Counted from the stretch's first letter, positions 1-12,454 are shown. The stretch is 64,000 bases of DNA from Amaurobius ferox (GCA_951213105.1 OX578133.1:140981313-141045312); one strand, 5' to 3'. Notes: generated by a model from the sequence alone, not told the origin. Numbers and translations: made by a program.

Positions 1-539
1 GTTTTTGATTTTATTGCTTTACAACTTTATATCATTTTTTACCTTCAGTGGGTGTGGAGTAGGCCCGGATACTAGCTCCGAGATTGTCCCAGGAAAAACG
101 GGGCGTGATCGACCCTTTAGGCCCGTCATACACATTAAAGAAAAAATAAATGCAGTGATCCCGCCCCACCGGGAAATTTCTATAGAGATCCCACCGACCA
201 TTTCAGGATCTGAATCAACAATATGCTGGAGAGCATAACGTGACAGATTCTTGCTAGGGGAACTACAAGCGTTACCTCTATCGGTGGCAACGCTACAAGA
301 CACTAGACTTGTAGCCCCCCCCCCCCTTTTCACTTTCAACATAGACATATATAGTACGTCTATAACTTTCAACCCACTAATTGCTCCTCGAAGGGAGAAA
401 ATGCAATTCGTAGACGATGACATCTGGTACATCAAGAAGGTGGTCAGTTCAAGAATCAAAGAGCTCAAGTTTTATAAGTGGTAAACTAAAGTGGTGCAGG
501 CCTAAAAATATTAAAAATATTTATCGTACAATAAATAAA

Positions 540-830
540 ACTGCTGATTTCTTTCTTTCGTCCCAAACCGGCCATCCAACGAAGATGTAAGACATCTGTT
601 TAGATCGCCGGGATAGTGCCATCTAATTTAAACTGGAACCGCTATAGTGGGGGCGACATACACAGGGACCGACCCTCCTTCCCTTGCTACCAACCGCTCG
701 GAAGGACTTTCATACGCACAAATTTAACGTGCTCATAAACGGGGACAATTTAGGCAAACCCGGAAATCGAACTCGGGTCCTCCGAGTACAAACCCCTTGA
801 CTTACCCTTTCGGTTATCCCACTCTAAAAC
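540..830 (-). mobile_element. tRNA-derived SINE, copy 1
   Basis: Read on the minus strand, the 5' part starts with a tRNA-like head: an A-box-like TAACCGAAAGGG and a B-box-like GAGTTCGATTTCC. A body of about 200 bp follows, with GAGCACGTTAAATTTG and a run of GGAGGGTCGGTCC, ending near an AGAAAG tail. The same order of blocks occurs at 12162-12440, 59834-60117 and 61236-61530. SINEs are short RNA polymerase III transcripts mobilised by LINE reverse transcriptases. This copy sits inside the hAT-like element. Confidence 0.8.
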
Positions 831-840
831 TGCTGCTTGT

Positions 841-1129
841 AAGATAATAACTTACAAAACTTCCTTGAGGAAAGCATATATATGTCAGTTAGGTCACTAC
901 AGTTGCTTCGATGGCATTATAAGCCCCCCTTTTCACGCCAAAATAACATTATGCGCTCTTAATAACCACTACTTCCGTTCGTTGGGCAGTTTGTTCTTGG
1001 CGGTTGCTAAGGGCGCATACTGTTCTTTTGGCTTGAAGTAGGAAATTATAATGACCTCGAAACAATTGTAATCGCCTAACTGACATATGTTTACATTCTG
1101 CAAGGAGGTCTTGTAAGTTATTATATCTT
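841..1129. repeat. Fold-back MITE inside hAT copy 1
   Basis: Left arm AAGATAATAACTTACAAAAC is mirrored by TTGTAAGTTATTATATCTT at the right end. The mirrored order continues inward: CTTCCTTG / CAAGGAGG, CAGTTAGG / CCTAACTG, CGCCAAAATAACATTATGCG / CGCATACTGTTCTTTTGGC. Arms are roughly 125 bp and the loop is near 965-1000. Divergence between arms is moderate. The same structure is at 12455-12743, at the same place within the second hAT copy. Confidence 0.75.
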
Positions 1130-1217
1130 TATCGACTTCTGTGAATCTTTTGAATAACTTTATCGAATTGTGCCCCCCCCCCCCCCCCCCCGAGATTTTG
1201 AAAACTCGGCGCCAATG

Positions 1218-3622
1218 ACTGGAGGTATTAGATTATCTGAGCATACTCGTGTTATCAAAAACAAAACACATTCCACTGCCTTATCCCAAACTGTTATCAA
1301 TGATAATTTTTTCCCGCTTTTCGATAAAACTTTTCTTTTAACTAACTGCAATAATCCTTGTAATATTTTGCTTTTCGAATCTTTACTTATTTATATCTAT
1401 CGTGATTCCATATCTGTAATTCTGACCCTGTGCAACATCTAAGTTTCGCGCGGCGTCTCATTCTTGATTCCGTGAAGGTTAAATCATTGTTTGCATATTT
1501 AAACATCATAATGTGTTATATTTTTCTTTTCATTAATTTTAATTATATTTTTGCTGTATCATTTGTGTCACCCCTCTAAAAGCGCAAGGTCAGTATGTCA
1601 GAGTACCAAATACAACCCCGAGGGCTGAAAAAACTCATACAAATTCGACCATGCTGAATCCAAATTTAAAATCCGTTTCATAAATTAACCCTTGGATCGA
1701 TCTGGAAAAATAGCCTCTCAAAGTTTGTCTTTTTTTTGTTGTTGTTATTTTCATATTCATAATCTCAGGCTGAAGGCGTTGCCACAACATAATGCAACTG
1801 CATTGTCATGAAACTTTATAGCTTGTAGAAATAAAAGGAAAACTGTATTCAGCTCATGAAGTTCGAGATGAGATCACCTCCATGATTTAGCAGAATAAGA
1901 AAGTTAATATTGAGGCGTCATCCCAATTTAAAAATTCAGAATATGAATATTTAAGCCATAGAGTTAAGGAGACTTGCTTCCTGCTTTATCTTTAAATTCA
2001 CGTTTTAAACAATGCAATAAATTCAAACTTTATTTAAGGATAGATTGATTAGAGCTGAATTGTATGCCCCATAAAGTTAGAGTTAATCCCGTTTCTTCCA
2101 TGGTATGACCAGAAATTGAAAACTTGAGATTGAAAGTTTGAGGTATTAAACTTGATAAATTGGATTGTTAACTGGTCTAGGGGAGTGTAAGTTCATTACG
2201 TTATGTTAGGGGTTGGTATAGTATGTATGTTTTGATAGGGAGTCGTATAAGAAATACTAATATTGAATGGGAGAACTATATGGCTCGCATGTGACTGTGG
2301 ATATTAGAAGCCGATGGGAGGGTCGGCGGGAGTTGATGTCGCGTTAAAGTAAAAAGGTTTCTTAATCTACCGCTAAATCATATCTATCAAAAAAGTGTTA
2401 CTTGTTACAAGTCATAATCATTATCACCATACTTTCCTCTAGCCCAACGCAAGAAAGTAATATACACAGAAAGAAAAACTATATTAAGTAGATGAAAGTA
2501 AAGGCCTACGTTCCTCCCCCAATGCCGCACTTCACCACTGTATGTAACTCTGTTTTACATAGGCATTCATTCGGAAAAATTAGGATAAATTCAATCTTAC
2601 GAACAGTTACTGTAGCCTGTTGACCTGATTCTAGGGTGTTTGAAGATGGGTTTATAAAACTGGGTTATTTCTGATTGCGGTCTGTCGTCTCTATTTTGAA
2701 CTAAAATTCTTCAAAATAGACACGCAAATCCAAACTGAAAGATTTTTCAAAATGAATCACTACATTTGATTATAAGTAACGTAATGAATCGGTCTGAAAA
2801 TTGACATGGGATAAATCAGTAGTGAACTTATTCATATAAGCGCGGTGGTAAACACGCACATAGAGGCTTTCGGAATATTCCAAATGTCACTCAATAAATA
2901 TAAAATTTGGTTCATCTGTCATAGATCGAGTGCAAAACGACACTTCTAACCAGTAGTTCTCGGTGTGAAAATTTACAATTTTGTGATTAATATATATAAA
3001 GTATGCATTATTTTAGGTAACGTTATTTACACATGCATCATAACGCCATTGACATTGTTTTGAGTGGGATGCTCAAATTTGATATCTGTTCGAAGATGAC
3101 TGTTCGAAGTCAAGGCCAACAAACTTTCACTAATCCGACTCTACTGTAGTTAGCCTTTGCGCCCTCCTGAGGTAGTTGTGTGATATCGATTAGAATCATT
3201 TGTTGCTAATTTATGACATGTTTGTGTGTCATCATTTACCTCTGATATTTTACTAGTAGGAGTATAGGCATGGGGCCATGGGCGCATAGGCGTGGGGGGG
3301 GGGGGAGTCAAACACCCCACTCCATTGGTGGAAAAATAACATTAATTCTCCCTAGTGTCCATATTGGAAAAAGAATTGCAGCACTCTTTAACCCGTATTG
3401 CATTCGGTCGTAACCACCCTCTGTTTAAGTTGCTAGTCACGCCTTAGGGTAGGCATAGCCAAAGATGCTATACACTCAATATGTAAACAGTATCGTTTTG
3501 ATAGAAGATACTTAGGATGTTTGCCCCAACATCATTATTTTATTATTTAAGACATACTTCTTGTTAAACTTAAGATGGTAGCAAATTAAATTAAGATGGT
3601 AGCAGATTAAATTAATTTAAAA
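1218..3622. other. Unassigned intergenic DNA
   Basis: No coding region, RNA gene or strong repeat was recognised. A G run at about 3294-3306 preceded by CATAGGCG resembles the left end of the hAT-like element (CATAGGCGCCGA plus G run) and may be a decayed terminus. A short direct repeat, TTAAGATGGTAGCA, occurs twice near 3571-3605. Confidence 0.4.
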
Positions 3623-4327
3623 ATTCTGATGTGGGCAGCTCATGACTTTCTCTACATAATACAATCAATATTCTTTTTTCACAGTGATAAAATGAAGTAT
3701 AAGATACACGGCACAATGCTTTTAACGCTGGGTTGTGCATTTAGCGCTTTCCCGGATGACAACATGCAAAACTACTTCGAAGTAACCAATTAACTTATAT
3801 TTCGCGACACTCTAACTTGACAATTACCAATATCGATAGCATCCGAAATAATCGATATCGTCCATATATTAAGATATTTTAATAATTAATTCATCAATTT
3901 GGTGTCATTTTCGTCTATTTAGAGTCCTTTTTGCAAATGTGACGATATTTTCGTCAATTTGGGGCGAAATATCCCAACGTTGGCTGTATTTCGCCAAATT
4001 AGTCACCAAATTTCCAAATTTATCGCCAAGCGTTATAGGCAGATGGAGAGAAGAACTTTTCTTATATATAAATATATAAGAAAATTAATTATATATAAAT
4101 ATATACGAAAATTAAAATTTCTTATATATAAATATATAATAAATATATAAGAAAGACTATTGGCGAATTGTTGGGTGTCAAAACTCAACAATTACCCAAA
4201 GTATCTTCTCTGGTGAATGGGACGAACTAAATCCGACGAGAATGATGTTAATAAATGTATAACATGATATTGCGTATGAAAAGTGAACATATTTTACAAT
4301 AGTTAATACTTCTTTTAATTTTACGGG

Positions 4328-4366
<39 letters not shown>

Positions 4367-4712
4367 TTATTTGAATAACGCCCATATCCCCAAAACCCTC
4401 CAAACGTTTCCTAATGTAAAATTACGTCATTCGTTTCCTAATGTAAAATTACACAGGAAATGATCATTTATGTAACATTATTGAAGGTTTTGATTTTTTA
4501 ATGAATTTTTAAAAATCTTATTTGAAAATTTGTGGGGAGGGTCCTTCAAAACATTCCATCGCGTTTAAAATCAATAAGGCTCGTATTCACCGAGTCGATT
4601 CGAATTCAGGGGTGCTTGAAACGTGCGCATAATCGAAAACTCGAATTCAAATTTTCGACGAACGAATTCGATTTCCGACCTTGTTACAATACTCTCTATA
4701 TACATTATACTA
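3623..4712 (-). mobile_element. Family B repeat (minus orientation)
   Basis: Starts with the family B terminus ATTCTGATGTGGGCAGC followed by TGACTTTCTCTACA. It then carries the internal blocks seen in other copies: AATTTGGCG/CGCCAAATT motifs, CGCCAAGCGTTA, AAAGTATCTTCTCT, CGCGTTTAAAATCAATA, TTCGATTCGAATTCAGG. It ends near CATTATACTACGCATA, the degraded hairpin end. AT-rich expansions at 4055-4150 and 4331-4363 are secondary. No protein is encoded. Confidence 0.7.
4331..4363. repeat. (TA)n microsatellite
   Basis: Uninterrupted alternating TA of about 33 bp inside the family B copy. Confidence 0.95.
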
Positions 4713-4978
4713 CGCATACGTAAAAATGTATACTGAAAACTTTTTTATTCGAAGTTATAAGAATTACTTAACCTCGTTACCTTGCATTACAAGTTGCCCG
4801 AATATCTTTGGCGACACCGAAATTTGAAAATCAATACTGTTATCGAATTTTGACGAATCAAGGATACTGTGTATAAAAGGCTTCAAAATGTTTTTTAAAA
4901 GAACTTTGTTGTGCAAAAACTAAGTTATACAAAGCTGAGAACATTGAAAACATAATTTACTAAATAAATCAACGTTAA

Positions 4979-5050
4979 GCCACCAGTGAGGTTCGAACTC
5001 ACGACCCCTGGTTTACGAGACCAGTGCTCTAACCACTGAGCTATGGTGGC
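4979..5050 (-). tRNA. tRNA-Thr (anticodon CGT)
   Basis: The reverse complement folds into a complete 72-nt cloverleaf. The acceptor stem is GCCACCA/TGGTGGC with 7 of 7 pairs. The D arm is GCTC/GAGC. The anticodon stem is CTGGT/ACCAG around the loop CTCGTAA, giving anticodon CGT, which reads threonine codon ACG. The variable loop has 5 nt. The T arm is GTGAG/CTCAC with loop TTCGAAC. The internal RNA polymerase III promoter is present: A box TAGCTCAGTGG and B box AGTTCGAACCT. No intron is seen and no CCA is encoded, as expected in animals. A T-run terminator is not immediately adjacent; the first TTTT lies about 30 nt downstream. All stems are perfect, so it may be functional. It shows no SINE-like body, which separates it from the tRNA-derived SINEs in the window. 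Confidence 0.92.
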
Positions 5051-5299
5051 AACGTAATTGAGGTCATAATGGCAGCAGAGCTTCTCAGAGAACCGTTAAA
5101 TTCTAACATTTATATTTGTATTGTTGATTTGGATTTATAACTTTTTTTTAAAATCCCAGTAAGCCCAGTACAATTTGTCACTCTTGAAAAAGACTTCATA
5201 CAAATTTCAAGTTTTTATTTCCAGGTTACACCCGCAAGAATTTTTGCGGATAATCTAAAGGGAGAGACCTCTCAACCGGCAATCATCGTCGATTTATTA

Positions 5300-5333
<34 letters not shown>

Positions 5334-6729
5334 CCACAATTATATTTGATAGAATCTTCTTTTCTTTTTTTTTTCGTAAGAAATTTTAAACTACTGATGA
5401 TTTTTTTTTATATTCATTTCATTTTTTTTACTGTTCAAAATAGATTCAAAACTGCTAAAATAAAAGGAGTGAACTTTACTTTTCGCTGCTTGTTACACCC
5501 GTAAAAACCATGCTTTTCCTGGTATGGGAAGATATACTGTCTTGCACCTATATTCTGGTAGGTTAGAAGATGTACCTGTGTATTAGCAGAAGATTAACCC
5601 GTATTACAATATATGGTTTTTGAAAATCTTTACCAAAATAAAACAGATGACATGACGTAATAAATTGAAAATATCAATAATCCCCGTAATCTTTAAACCT
5701 GAAGGTCGTAAATGATATAATCCAGTTAAAATGCAATTCCGATAAAATTTATGTTATATACATTTCTTTATTATTTAAATCGGAAAAGATTTAATAAAAA
5801 TCGTCTGCCGCATAAACACAGTGGATTTAAATGCGTTGCTAAGCGACGCGAAATAATTTTCTACAAATAAATTTGCGGAATAAAATATCGTCCGCAAAAT
5901 GCTATCTTTATGGAAGATTTAATTGTGGGATTTTTTTTAATATCTCGACAACCTCTGATCCTAGAAACTCGAAACATAGACTAAATTTTATGTGGGGCTA
6001 TTTCACGGCTACTCACAAAATTTCATGAAACTCGGTGCAGCAGTTTTAAAATTACAATTTGAAGGACTTGTTTTTTTTTACTAGAAAGAAAAAACAATGG
6101 AAGTACAAGTATTTTTAAACTCATTTTATTCGTATTTTCATCATTTTTTTCCTTTTATCAATCAGACATACGGTCATGGGGCCTGATTAGAGCAGCTCCC
6201 TGGACTGCATTTGACCCGCGGGTCGTAGTTCAAAGATTGATGTTACCACCCTGTACATTTTATGGCACTGAAAGGTTAAACATTTTAATTTGCAAATTTC
6301 GAACAATCTATCATCCTGGTAAGGAAAAAAAGGTAAAGATACAGCTTATCTTAATATCTTAAGATTTCAAGTCAAACTTGATATATTTTAAATACTTCAT
6401 TTATTACCCGTTAAGTTCCACAGTTATAAGAGGCACAAAATTATTCCAATTATATCCAATTTGCAGTTTTATTACACTTTCTTTTTCATTTTAAAACGTT
6501 GATAAATAAACAGTAAATTCCACAAAACTGAAATATCCCGAAAATGGTTCGTCCTAGAGTAACAGGATTGGTCTATTCGTTTAGTCGTCAAAAATTACGT
6601 AGGAAGCAAACATAGTTAATCCATTTATTCATATTTAGTCTTCTATTTTAGATGTTGACGATTTTTGTGAGTTATTTCGCAAAAGAGCCAATCCTATTTT
6701 TCTGAATCATACCAAAATTTAATCAATAT
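5051..6729. other. Unassigned intergenic DNA with poly-T tract
   Basis: No gene recognised. A T run of about 29 bases lies at 5305-5333, with shorter T runs to 5420. Nothing else stands out. Confidence 0.4.
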
Positions 6730-6925
6730 CAGCTGGCTTATTTTACCTATCAAATTTTGTAAAGTTTCTTCGAATAGTAAATGAGCTTGAGTGGATGTAT
6801 CCACTCAAGTTCGTAAATTATTCGATGAAATTTGTACAGACACACAGATGGCACGCTAAAAATAGTGGTTTCGTATTCTAGAGTGTCCGAAACGTGCAGA
6901 TCCGTCGAAAACTCCAGTCCCGATG
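6730..6925 (-). repeat. Family B fragment (minus orientation)
   Basis: Contains, in reverse orientation, blocks found in the 8586-9341 copy: TTACCTATCAAATTTTGTAAA, GTATCCACTC, ACAGACACACAGATG, and AACGTGCAGATCCGTCGAAAA. Truncated at both ends; the 84-residue minus-strand open frame across it is not a gene. Confidence 0.6.
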
Positions 6926-7477
6926 TCTGACCCAGATAGCATGAAGAGTTGAAACCTTTCCCTTCATGCAGATAGGAACGTTGGCAAATTTTTGGTGTTG
7001 CCATCTATTGAGCATAGCTACAAATAAAATCAAAGACCATTTGAACTATTTTCTGTAAGAAGAAATTAAACGTTCACACTACATATATGTTGTAAATTAA
7101 TTAAAGAAAATGTCGTGGTCAAAATATTATAATTTGGTTCCGTCTAGAAGGTTCAGTTCCAACAGCTTGAATATTGGCCTTAAAATAAGCCTGCAATGGA
7201 CTAACGTGGACCGCGTACTGGCCGTAACACCGGACCCCAGATGGCATGCAATAGGGTCCTCAACATCATAAAAGAGAACCGGAAATTGTTATACAAATCA
7301 TAGGATTTGGGAAAAAGGAAACTGAAATTTAAATCTTGCAGGAAAGCCAGAGCTGAACTAGTTACGTCACTGGAAAAATCTTATTTCAAAGAGGAAGGGT
7401 GTAAGTTAATCCAAAGGAATCCTTGGAAAGAATAAGTATTTGAACGTTCCACCTTTCAATAAAAATGTAAAGATTAT

Positions 7478-8217
7478 TCTTAATAAAAGAATTCAATCTA
7501 AAATATTCTAGTAGTATCATATGTTGTCCCTGTGGTTACCATTTGTTGGTGTTTACCATCTAAGCCGTTTCCTAATGCTGCTGCCTAGTGCTGTCATCTG
7601 GTGCTGCTTATATTGTTAGTCTACAGTCTACTGTAGAATTCCGTCGGCTTACCCCATCAAATACGCCTGGAAATCGCGTTTAAATGCGTGGAGGGGGGAG
7701 CGTTTACTGGAATTTTTCTGCTAAAAGAAACAAATGGAATTCCGTCGTTCCGCCGCCCTCAAATGAGACAAAAAAACACGGAGTATGTAAGTGAGAGGAG
7801 GTTAACTTGGAATGTTCATCTATAAAAAATGAGTATTACTTTCATCATTATTCTTTTGTATTCGACAATGAAATATCTTCTTTTTTTTTTCCGAATATTT
7901 TCCTATGTTTGGAGGGGACGGGGGGAGGGGACTGTTTTGGAGAATTTTTAGAATTTCACATTGAGAAAAAAAAGGGGGGGGGGGAGCTTTCTCAGGGATA
8001 GCGGATAGACGAAATTCTACATTATTCTATTTGGACTCTATTCTCTAATAAAGGAATTCAAGGTAATCTCTCTAATAAAGGAATTCAAGGTAAAAAAATT
8101 CTAGTGCTGATATATGTGCCTTTTAGTGTTACCACCTATGCCTAGAGCTATTTTCTACTGCTATTAGAGTCCCATGATCTAGGGCTGCCATCTAGTATTA
8201 CTTATATCGTTTGTCCA
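7478..8217 (+). repeat. Pair of diverged direct repeats with a small tandem duplication
   Basis: The segment about 7478-7625 (AATAAAAGAATTCAA ... ATTCTAGTAGT ... TGCTGCTTATATTGTT) is repeated in diverged form at about 8070-8217 (AATAAAGGAATTCAA ... ATTCTAGTGCT ... TTACTTATATCGTT). Both are rich in CTGCC/CTAGTG motifs. Within the second copy, the block TCTAATAAAGGAATTCAAGG is tandemly duplicated near 8043-8092. Between them lie purine-rich G runs (7968-7983) and no recognisable gene. Confidence 0.5.
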
Positions 8218-8585
8218 TATTTCATTTAATATTATTAACATATGGCAAATTGAAATTGAAGTACCAACTCCTAAGAAAAAGCTTAATTTTGGAAACTTCA
8301 TCCAAAATACTGATAAGAATAGAAAAAAAATGTAATATGTCTAATACGTGATCAGTGGCGTAACTACAATTTTTGAGCTTACAAGCGAAATTACACTTTA
8401 TGTCCCAAAAGTTAAGTAACAAAAGGAAAAAGTAGTATATTCGGTGGAAGAAACAACATGTAACCACATTTGTATACATGACAGGCGCACGCAGCATGGG
8501 AGGTAATAGGGCGGTTCGAAGGGGACCAGCGACAGTTGGAGCCCGAGCCCTAAATGTCAATCGTTCCGTCATTTGCCTCCTCTTT

Positions 8586-9341
8586 TTACTTTCCCTGCAA
8601 TACATGGTAATGTATAGGAAAAGTGTTGGAATCATGTCGAAAATCGCAACTCGAGTTTTCGACGGATCTACACGTTTCAAGACCTCTAGAATACGAAAAA
8701 ACCATTTTTAGCGTGACGTCTGTGTGTGTGTCTGTCTGTGCAGATTTTGTATCCACTCTAACTAAAAAACTAATTGACCGAATTTCATAAAATTTGATAG
8801 GTAAGTCACTTGTGGGCGAATCTGATGCTGATTAGTTTTGGGTACGGTTCGGGATAAAAGAACCCGCCTTTTTTTTGCGAAATGGACCGCTAGCTTGTAT
8901 CCACTGTAACTGAAAAACTAATGGACCGAATTCCACAAAATTCGGTAGATAAATCACTTATGGGACACCCTGATGCTGATTAGATTTCGGTACGATTCGA
9001 AAAAAAAATAACCTGCCTTTTTTTGCAAAATAGCCCACAAAAATCGCCAAAATCTAAACTAAAAAACTACGTATGCTCAAATATATCCATTAAATGCTTG
9101 TTTAATACGTTAATACGTACTTTTTAACGAAGAAAAGAATAAGACCAACCCCATTACATTAGGACTAGCCGTTCTCGAGATATTTTAGTTTTTTAGTATT
9201 TTCTCTACTCCACCTTTGAAAATAAGTCCAGTTATCAAATGAGAACGAAAATTGAATTAAAAGTGAATTAAATTTAATTCAAATAAAGAGAACGTGAATA
9301 TAAGTCTGCAGAGAAAGTCATGTGCTGCCCACATCAGATTT
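8586..9341 (+). mobile_element. Family B repeat (plus orientation, short subfamily)
   Basis: Opens with the imperfect terminal hairpin TTTCCCTGCAATACATGG...TGTATAGGAAAAG. It continues with CGAGTTTTCGACGGATC, a GTGTGTGTCTGTCTGTG microsatellite, and blocks such as ACTAATTGACCGAATTTCA. An internal 100-bp block is repeated (8745-8880 against 8893-9010: TGTATCCACT..AACTAA..GACCGAATT). It ends at the family terminus GAAAGTCATGTGCTGCCCAC. The overlapping 152- and 77-residue open frames at 8222-8711 span the border and are not genes. Confidence 0.75.
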
Positions 9342-9679
9342 TTCTTTACAGATTAACAAATTTTGATTTTGTGGACAAAAATAAACAAAAGTCTCTGCAT
9401 GCCTCAAAATCGTTAATTCGAGTTCAGGAACGCTCAAAACGTGTAAATCGATAAAATATATGGGTCAGATTTTTAAACTGATCACTGTAATATTTTCTTC
9501 TGTTCTAATTTCTAAAGAGGGGTCATTCTGGTTCTGGTTGATGCCAGATTATCATAGAAAATGCTTTTGCATTAGCTATCATATAAAATGAGCAATTAAA
9601 CAATTCAAAAACATCCTTTCTGCAATTTTAATATCTCCATGATAACTAACAAAGCCTGAAAATCATTCAAATATTGATA

Positions 9680-10226
9680 CTACCCTTAATGATTCAAAAA
9701 TTGAATACGAACATTTTGCTATACATGGGTTCTACAACATTGAAATTAGTATTCTTTCTATTCAAAAAAACTATTACGGCAGATTGTTCGTAGAAAATGA
9801 ATTCATTTGTGAACACAAAACTATTTTTCCATATGGACTCAATAAATTATTTAATTATCACAACATTGTTAAAAATTCTTTAATTATTTCCAGTATGACC
9901 TTAATGTATATAATTTCTTCAACCTATCTAACAATAAATCGAAACGAACTAGAAGAGCAAGTAAATATAATAAAAATTTGCCTTCAATTTCAGATCTAAA
10001 AAATACCCTACTACAGCAACATATAATTTTCAAAAATACTTTTGATTGGAAACAAGCTAAGAACTGGATTTTCGTAATTAAAAAACAGCAATTCAATTTA
10101 GTATATAACCTTTTTATTACTACCACATTTGAAAACATCCATTATAAATATTTATTTTATGATTTGCTTTTTACTAGAAGTAAAATTCCTAATGTTTATT
10201 TATACGTCACTGACTTAAATTTAATT
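9680..10226 (+). pseudogene. Degenerate coding-like region, possibly part of a Penelope-like element
   Basis: Two overlapping open frames (9784-9999 and 9978-10229) have Lys/Asn/Ile-rich composition like the Penelope-like element at 15.5-17 kb. A reading that shifts between them gives a continuous protein-like stretch with KSKRTRRASKYNK followed by LKNTLLQQHIIFKNTFDWK and KAKNW-like residues. No reverse-transcriptase motif is visible. It could be the N-terminal part of a Penelope-like or other retroelement, but I do not recognise a family. It ends exactly where the 101-bp satellite starts. Confidence 0.3.
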
Positions 10227-10227
10227 T

Positions 10228-10422
10228 GACGAGTCTAAAGAATAAATTTGCTTAACTGTATTAATGGAATAGTTGTCATAATTTGAGTTTTCAGTATATT
10301 TAAACGTTTAGGTTACGCAGTAACTTGCATCAGCCTGAAAGAATAAATTTGCTTATCTGTATTAATGGAATGGTTGTCATAATTTGAGTTTTCAGTATAT
10401 TTAAACGTTTAGGGCACGCAGT
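10228..10422 (+). repeat. 101-bp satellite, left part (about 2 monomers)
   Basis: About two monomers of the satellite that resumes at 12818. Recognisable blocks are AAAGAATAAATTTGCTTA, CTGTATTAATGGAAT, TTTGAGTTTTCAGTATATTT and AAACGTTTAGG. The array is interrupted at CACGCAGT by the hAT-like element. Confidence 0.93.
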
Positions 10423-12161
10423 CATAGGCGCCGACTACGGGGGGGGCAGAGGGGCACGAGCCCCCGCTGAATTTTTCCAGAGGGGGCTTTGCCCCCTCTG
10501 GGAAATTTCAAGATTTTTTATAACTTCATATTTTACTGAATAAAAAAAAATGACATTTTTTAAACATAAAAATAATTGAAAGAACATCCTATTAACGTAA
10601 ATGTTGCATTTCATTTCAGTCTTGTTCACATTTTCCTTACCATAGCTCCCTAAACTATCTCGTACACAAACCAAGCTCCTCTTTACTTCCAGGAAACATG
10701 TTTACGCTAATGACAAAAACACCTGGTTACCAAAACTTTTCGACTGACTACCTAATTCGAAGAGAAATGGAATATTTACAGCCATGTTATTGGCATTTCC
10801 AAAAAATAGCTGTTTCTCTCCAGTAATAAATATAAATGATTACCACGAAGTAGAGATGACTTATTTTGTCTACCTAAAGAGATCTTATCTGTAATTACTT
10901 CTCGATTCTATATACCAGTGCCGTCTTTACAGGTGACATCCATTCCGTTTGAAGCTGTAAACCCCGCGGGTGGCATCCATCCCGTTTGAAGTTGCAAACC
11001 CCGCGGATAGCTTTATTCCTGATGAACACCGGACGTTTGGCACAGCACCGTAATCGGGCAAGGGCCAGAGGGAGCTACCCCCCCCCCCCCCCCGATAAAA
11101 ATATTAAAGTTTTAGATGAGATAAGAAATGTCAACCAACGTGTCATCTAAATTTTGCATAAAAATATTATTTATGAGATATTCTTTATAAATTACTTTGT
11201 TTTAAAGATTTTTTAATTTAGCTGAATGTATCGTTATAGTGATGATCCATTTATTTACATATTTAATTCAAAAATATTTAAATTTTAAGACAATAGTATT
11301 TGGTTACTTTTGTATTATTGCTGGGTTCATTGTTTTAATTTATTATGCCAAAATCAATTGATAGGTAGTTAAGCGTTGATATTAAGCGTTAACTTGTATA
11401 AACTTTCAGATTTTTTCTCGATTAATTAACAGCTTTGCTACTAGTTAATACTTATATCAAAATCTATTGTAATTATTATATATCATAATATTGATGTATA
11501 GTAACTATATGGATTTTCCTAATCAACTCTTAGCTTACTACTATAAATATGCAATTATTTATAAATAATATATATAGATTAAATATATAATAGTAACTAT
11601 TATGGTTAATAAATGCTAATGATTAACTGTGTTTAGGGTGAGCTTTTCCTTCAAGACAGTTGAGCCCCCCTTGAATTTCATTTCCGCCAATCTTAAATAT
11701 CGTATCTGGCTACTGCCCTGGTTTGGCAGCCAACAGCCCCACGTCATTTGAGACCAGAAAGCTAGAATTATAAATTATGAGAAAATAGAAACTATTGGAT
11801 TCCTAGGAACCTCGTGGAAATTTCTATATAAATCATACCAACCATATCTGGGTCTGGTGTTTGGAATCAACAATACGCTAGAGAACATAACGTGACGGAT
11901 TCTTGTTAAAGGGGCGACAAGCTTTACCTCTATCGGTGGCAATGTTACAAAGCACTAGTCTTGTAGACACCCCCACTCTCTACTTTCAAGTCCTAAATGC
12001 TCCTCGAATGGATAAAATGCAATGCTTAGACGATGGCATCTGGTACGCCAAGAAGGGGGTGAGTTCAGGAGTCAAAGAGCTCAAGTTTTATAAGTGGTAA
12101 ACTAGAGTGGCGCAGGCCTAAAAAGATTAAAAATATTTATCGTACAATAAATAAAACTGCT

Positions 12162-12440
12162 GATATCTTTCTTTCGACCCAACCCGTACGACCTACCCGA
12201 AAGTGTAAGATATATGTTTCGACCGCCGGGACAATGCCATCTAATTTAGACTGGAACCCAGTGGGGGCGACATCCAACGGACCGACCCTCCTTCCTTTGC
12301 TACCAACAGCCCGGAAGGACTTTCAAACACACAAATTTAACGTGCTCGTACACGGGAACAGTTTAGGCACAAGCCGGAAATCGAACTGGGGTCCTCCGAG
12401 CACAATCCCCGTGACTTAACCACTCGGTTATCTCACTCCA
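12162..12440 (-). mobile_element. tRNA-derived SINE, copy 2
   Basis: Minus strand: head with TAACCGAGTGGTTAAGTCA (A-box region) and AGTTCGATTTCC (B box), then the body with GAGCACGTTAAATTTG and GGAGGGTCGG, ending in GAAAGAAAG. It sits at the same position in the hAT-like element as copy 1 at 540-830, so it entered the ancestral hAT element before that amplified. Confidence 0.85.
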
Positions 12441-12454
12441 AAACTGCTGCTTGT

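Larger units (their letters stand above)
1..1217 (+). mobile_element. hAT-like non-autonomous element, copy 1 (right part, left end outside window)
   Basis: From about position 150 to 1217 this stretch aligns by eye with 11740-12817, the right half of the complete hAT-like element at 10423-12817. Shared landmarks in the same order are: an AATCAACAATA(T/C)GCT block, a CTCTATCGGTGGCAA block, an internal tRNA-derived SINE, a fold-back MITE, a long C run (19 C at 1173-1191), and GAGATTTTGAAAACTCGGCGCC. The right terminus reads TCGGCGCCAATG, one mismatch from the 12-bp TIR of the complete copy. The left end lies beyond the window start, so no TSD can be checked. No transposase coding sequence is visible; the element would depend on a hAT transposase elsewhere. 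Open frames here (for example minus strand 19-468) do not resemble a known protein. Confidence 0.7.

Noticed and set aside
3282..3330. CATAGGCG plus G run as another hAT terminus
   Set aside because: Only nine bases match the TIR and no partner end was found; kept only as a remark.
8222..8680. 152-residue minus-strand open frame
   Set aside because: Spans the border of a family B repeat, with no recognisable domain and an overlapping frame on the other strand.
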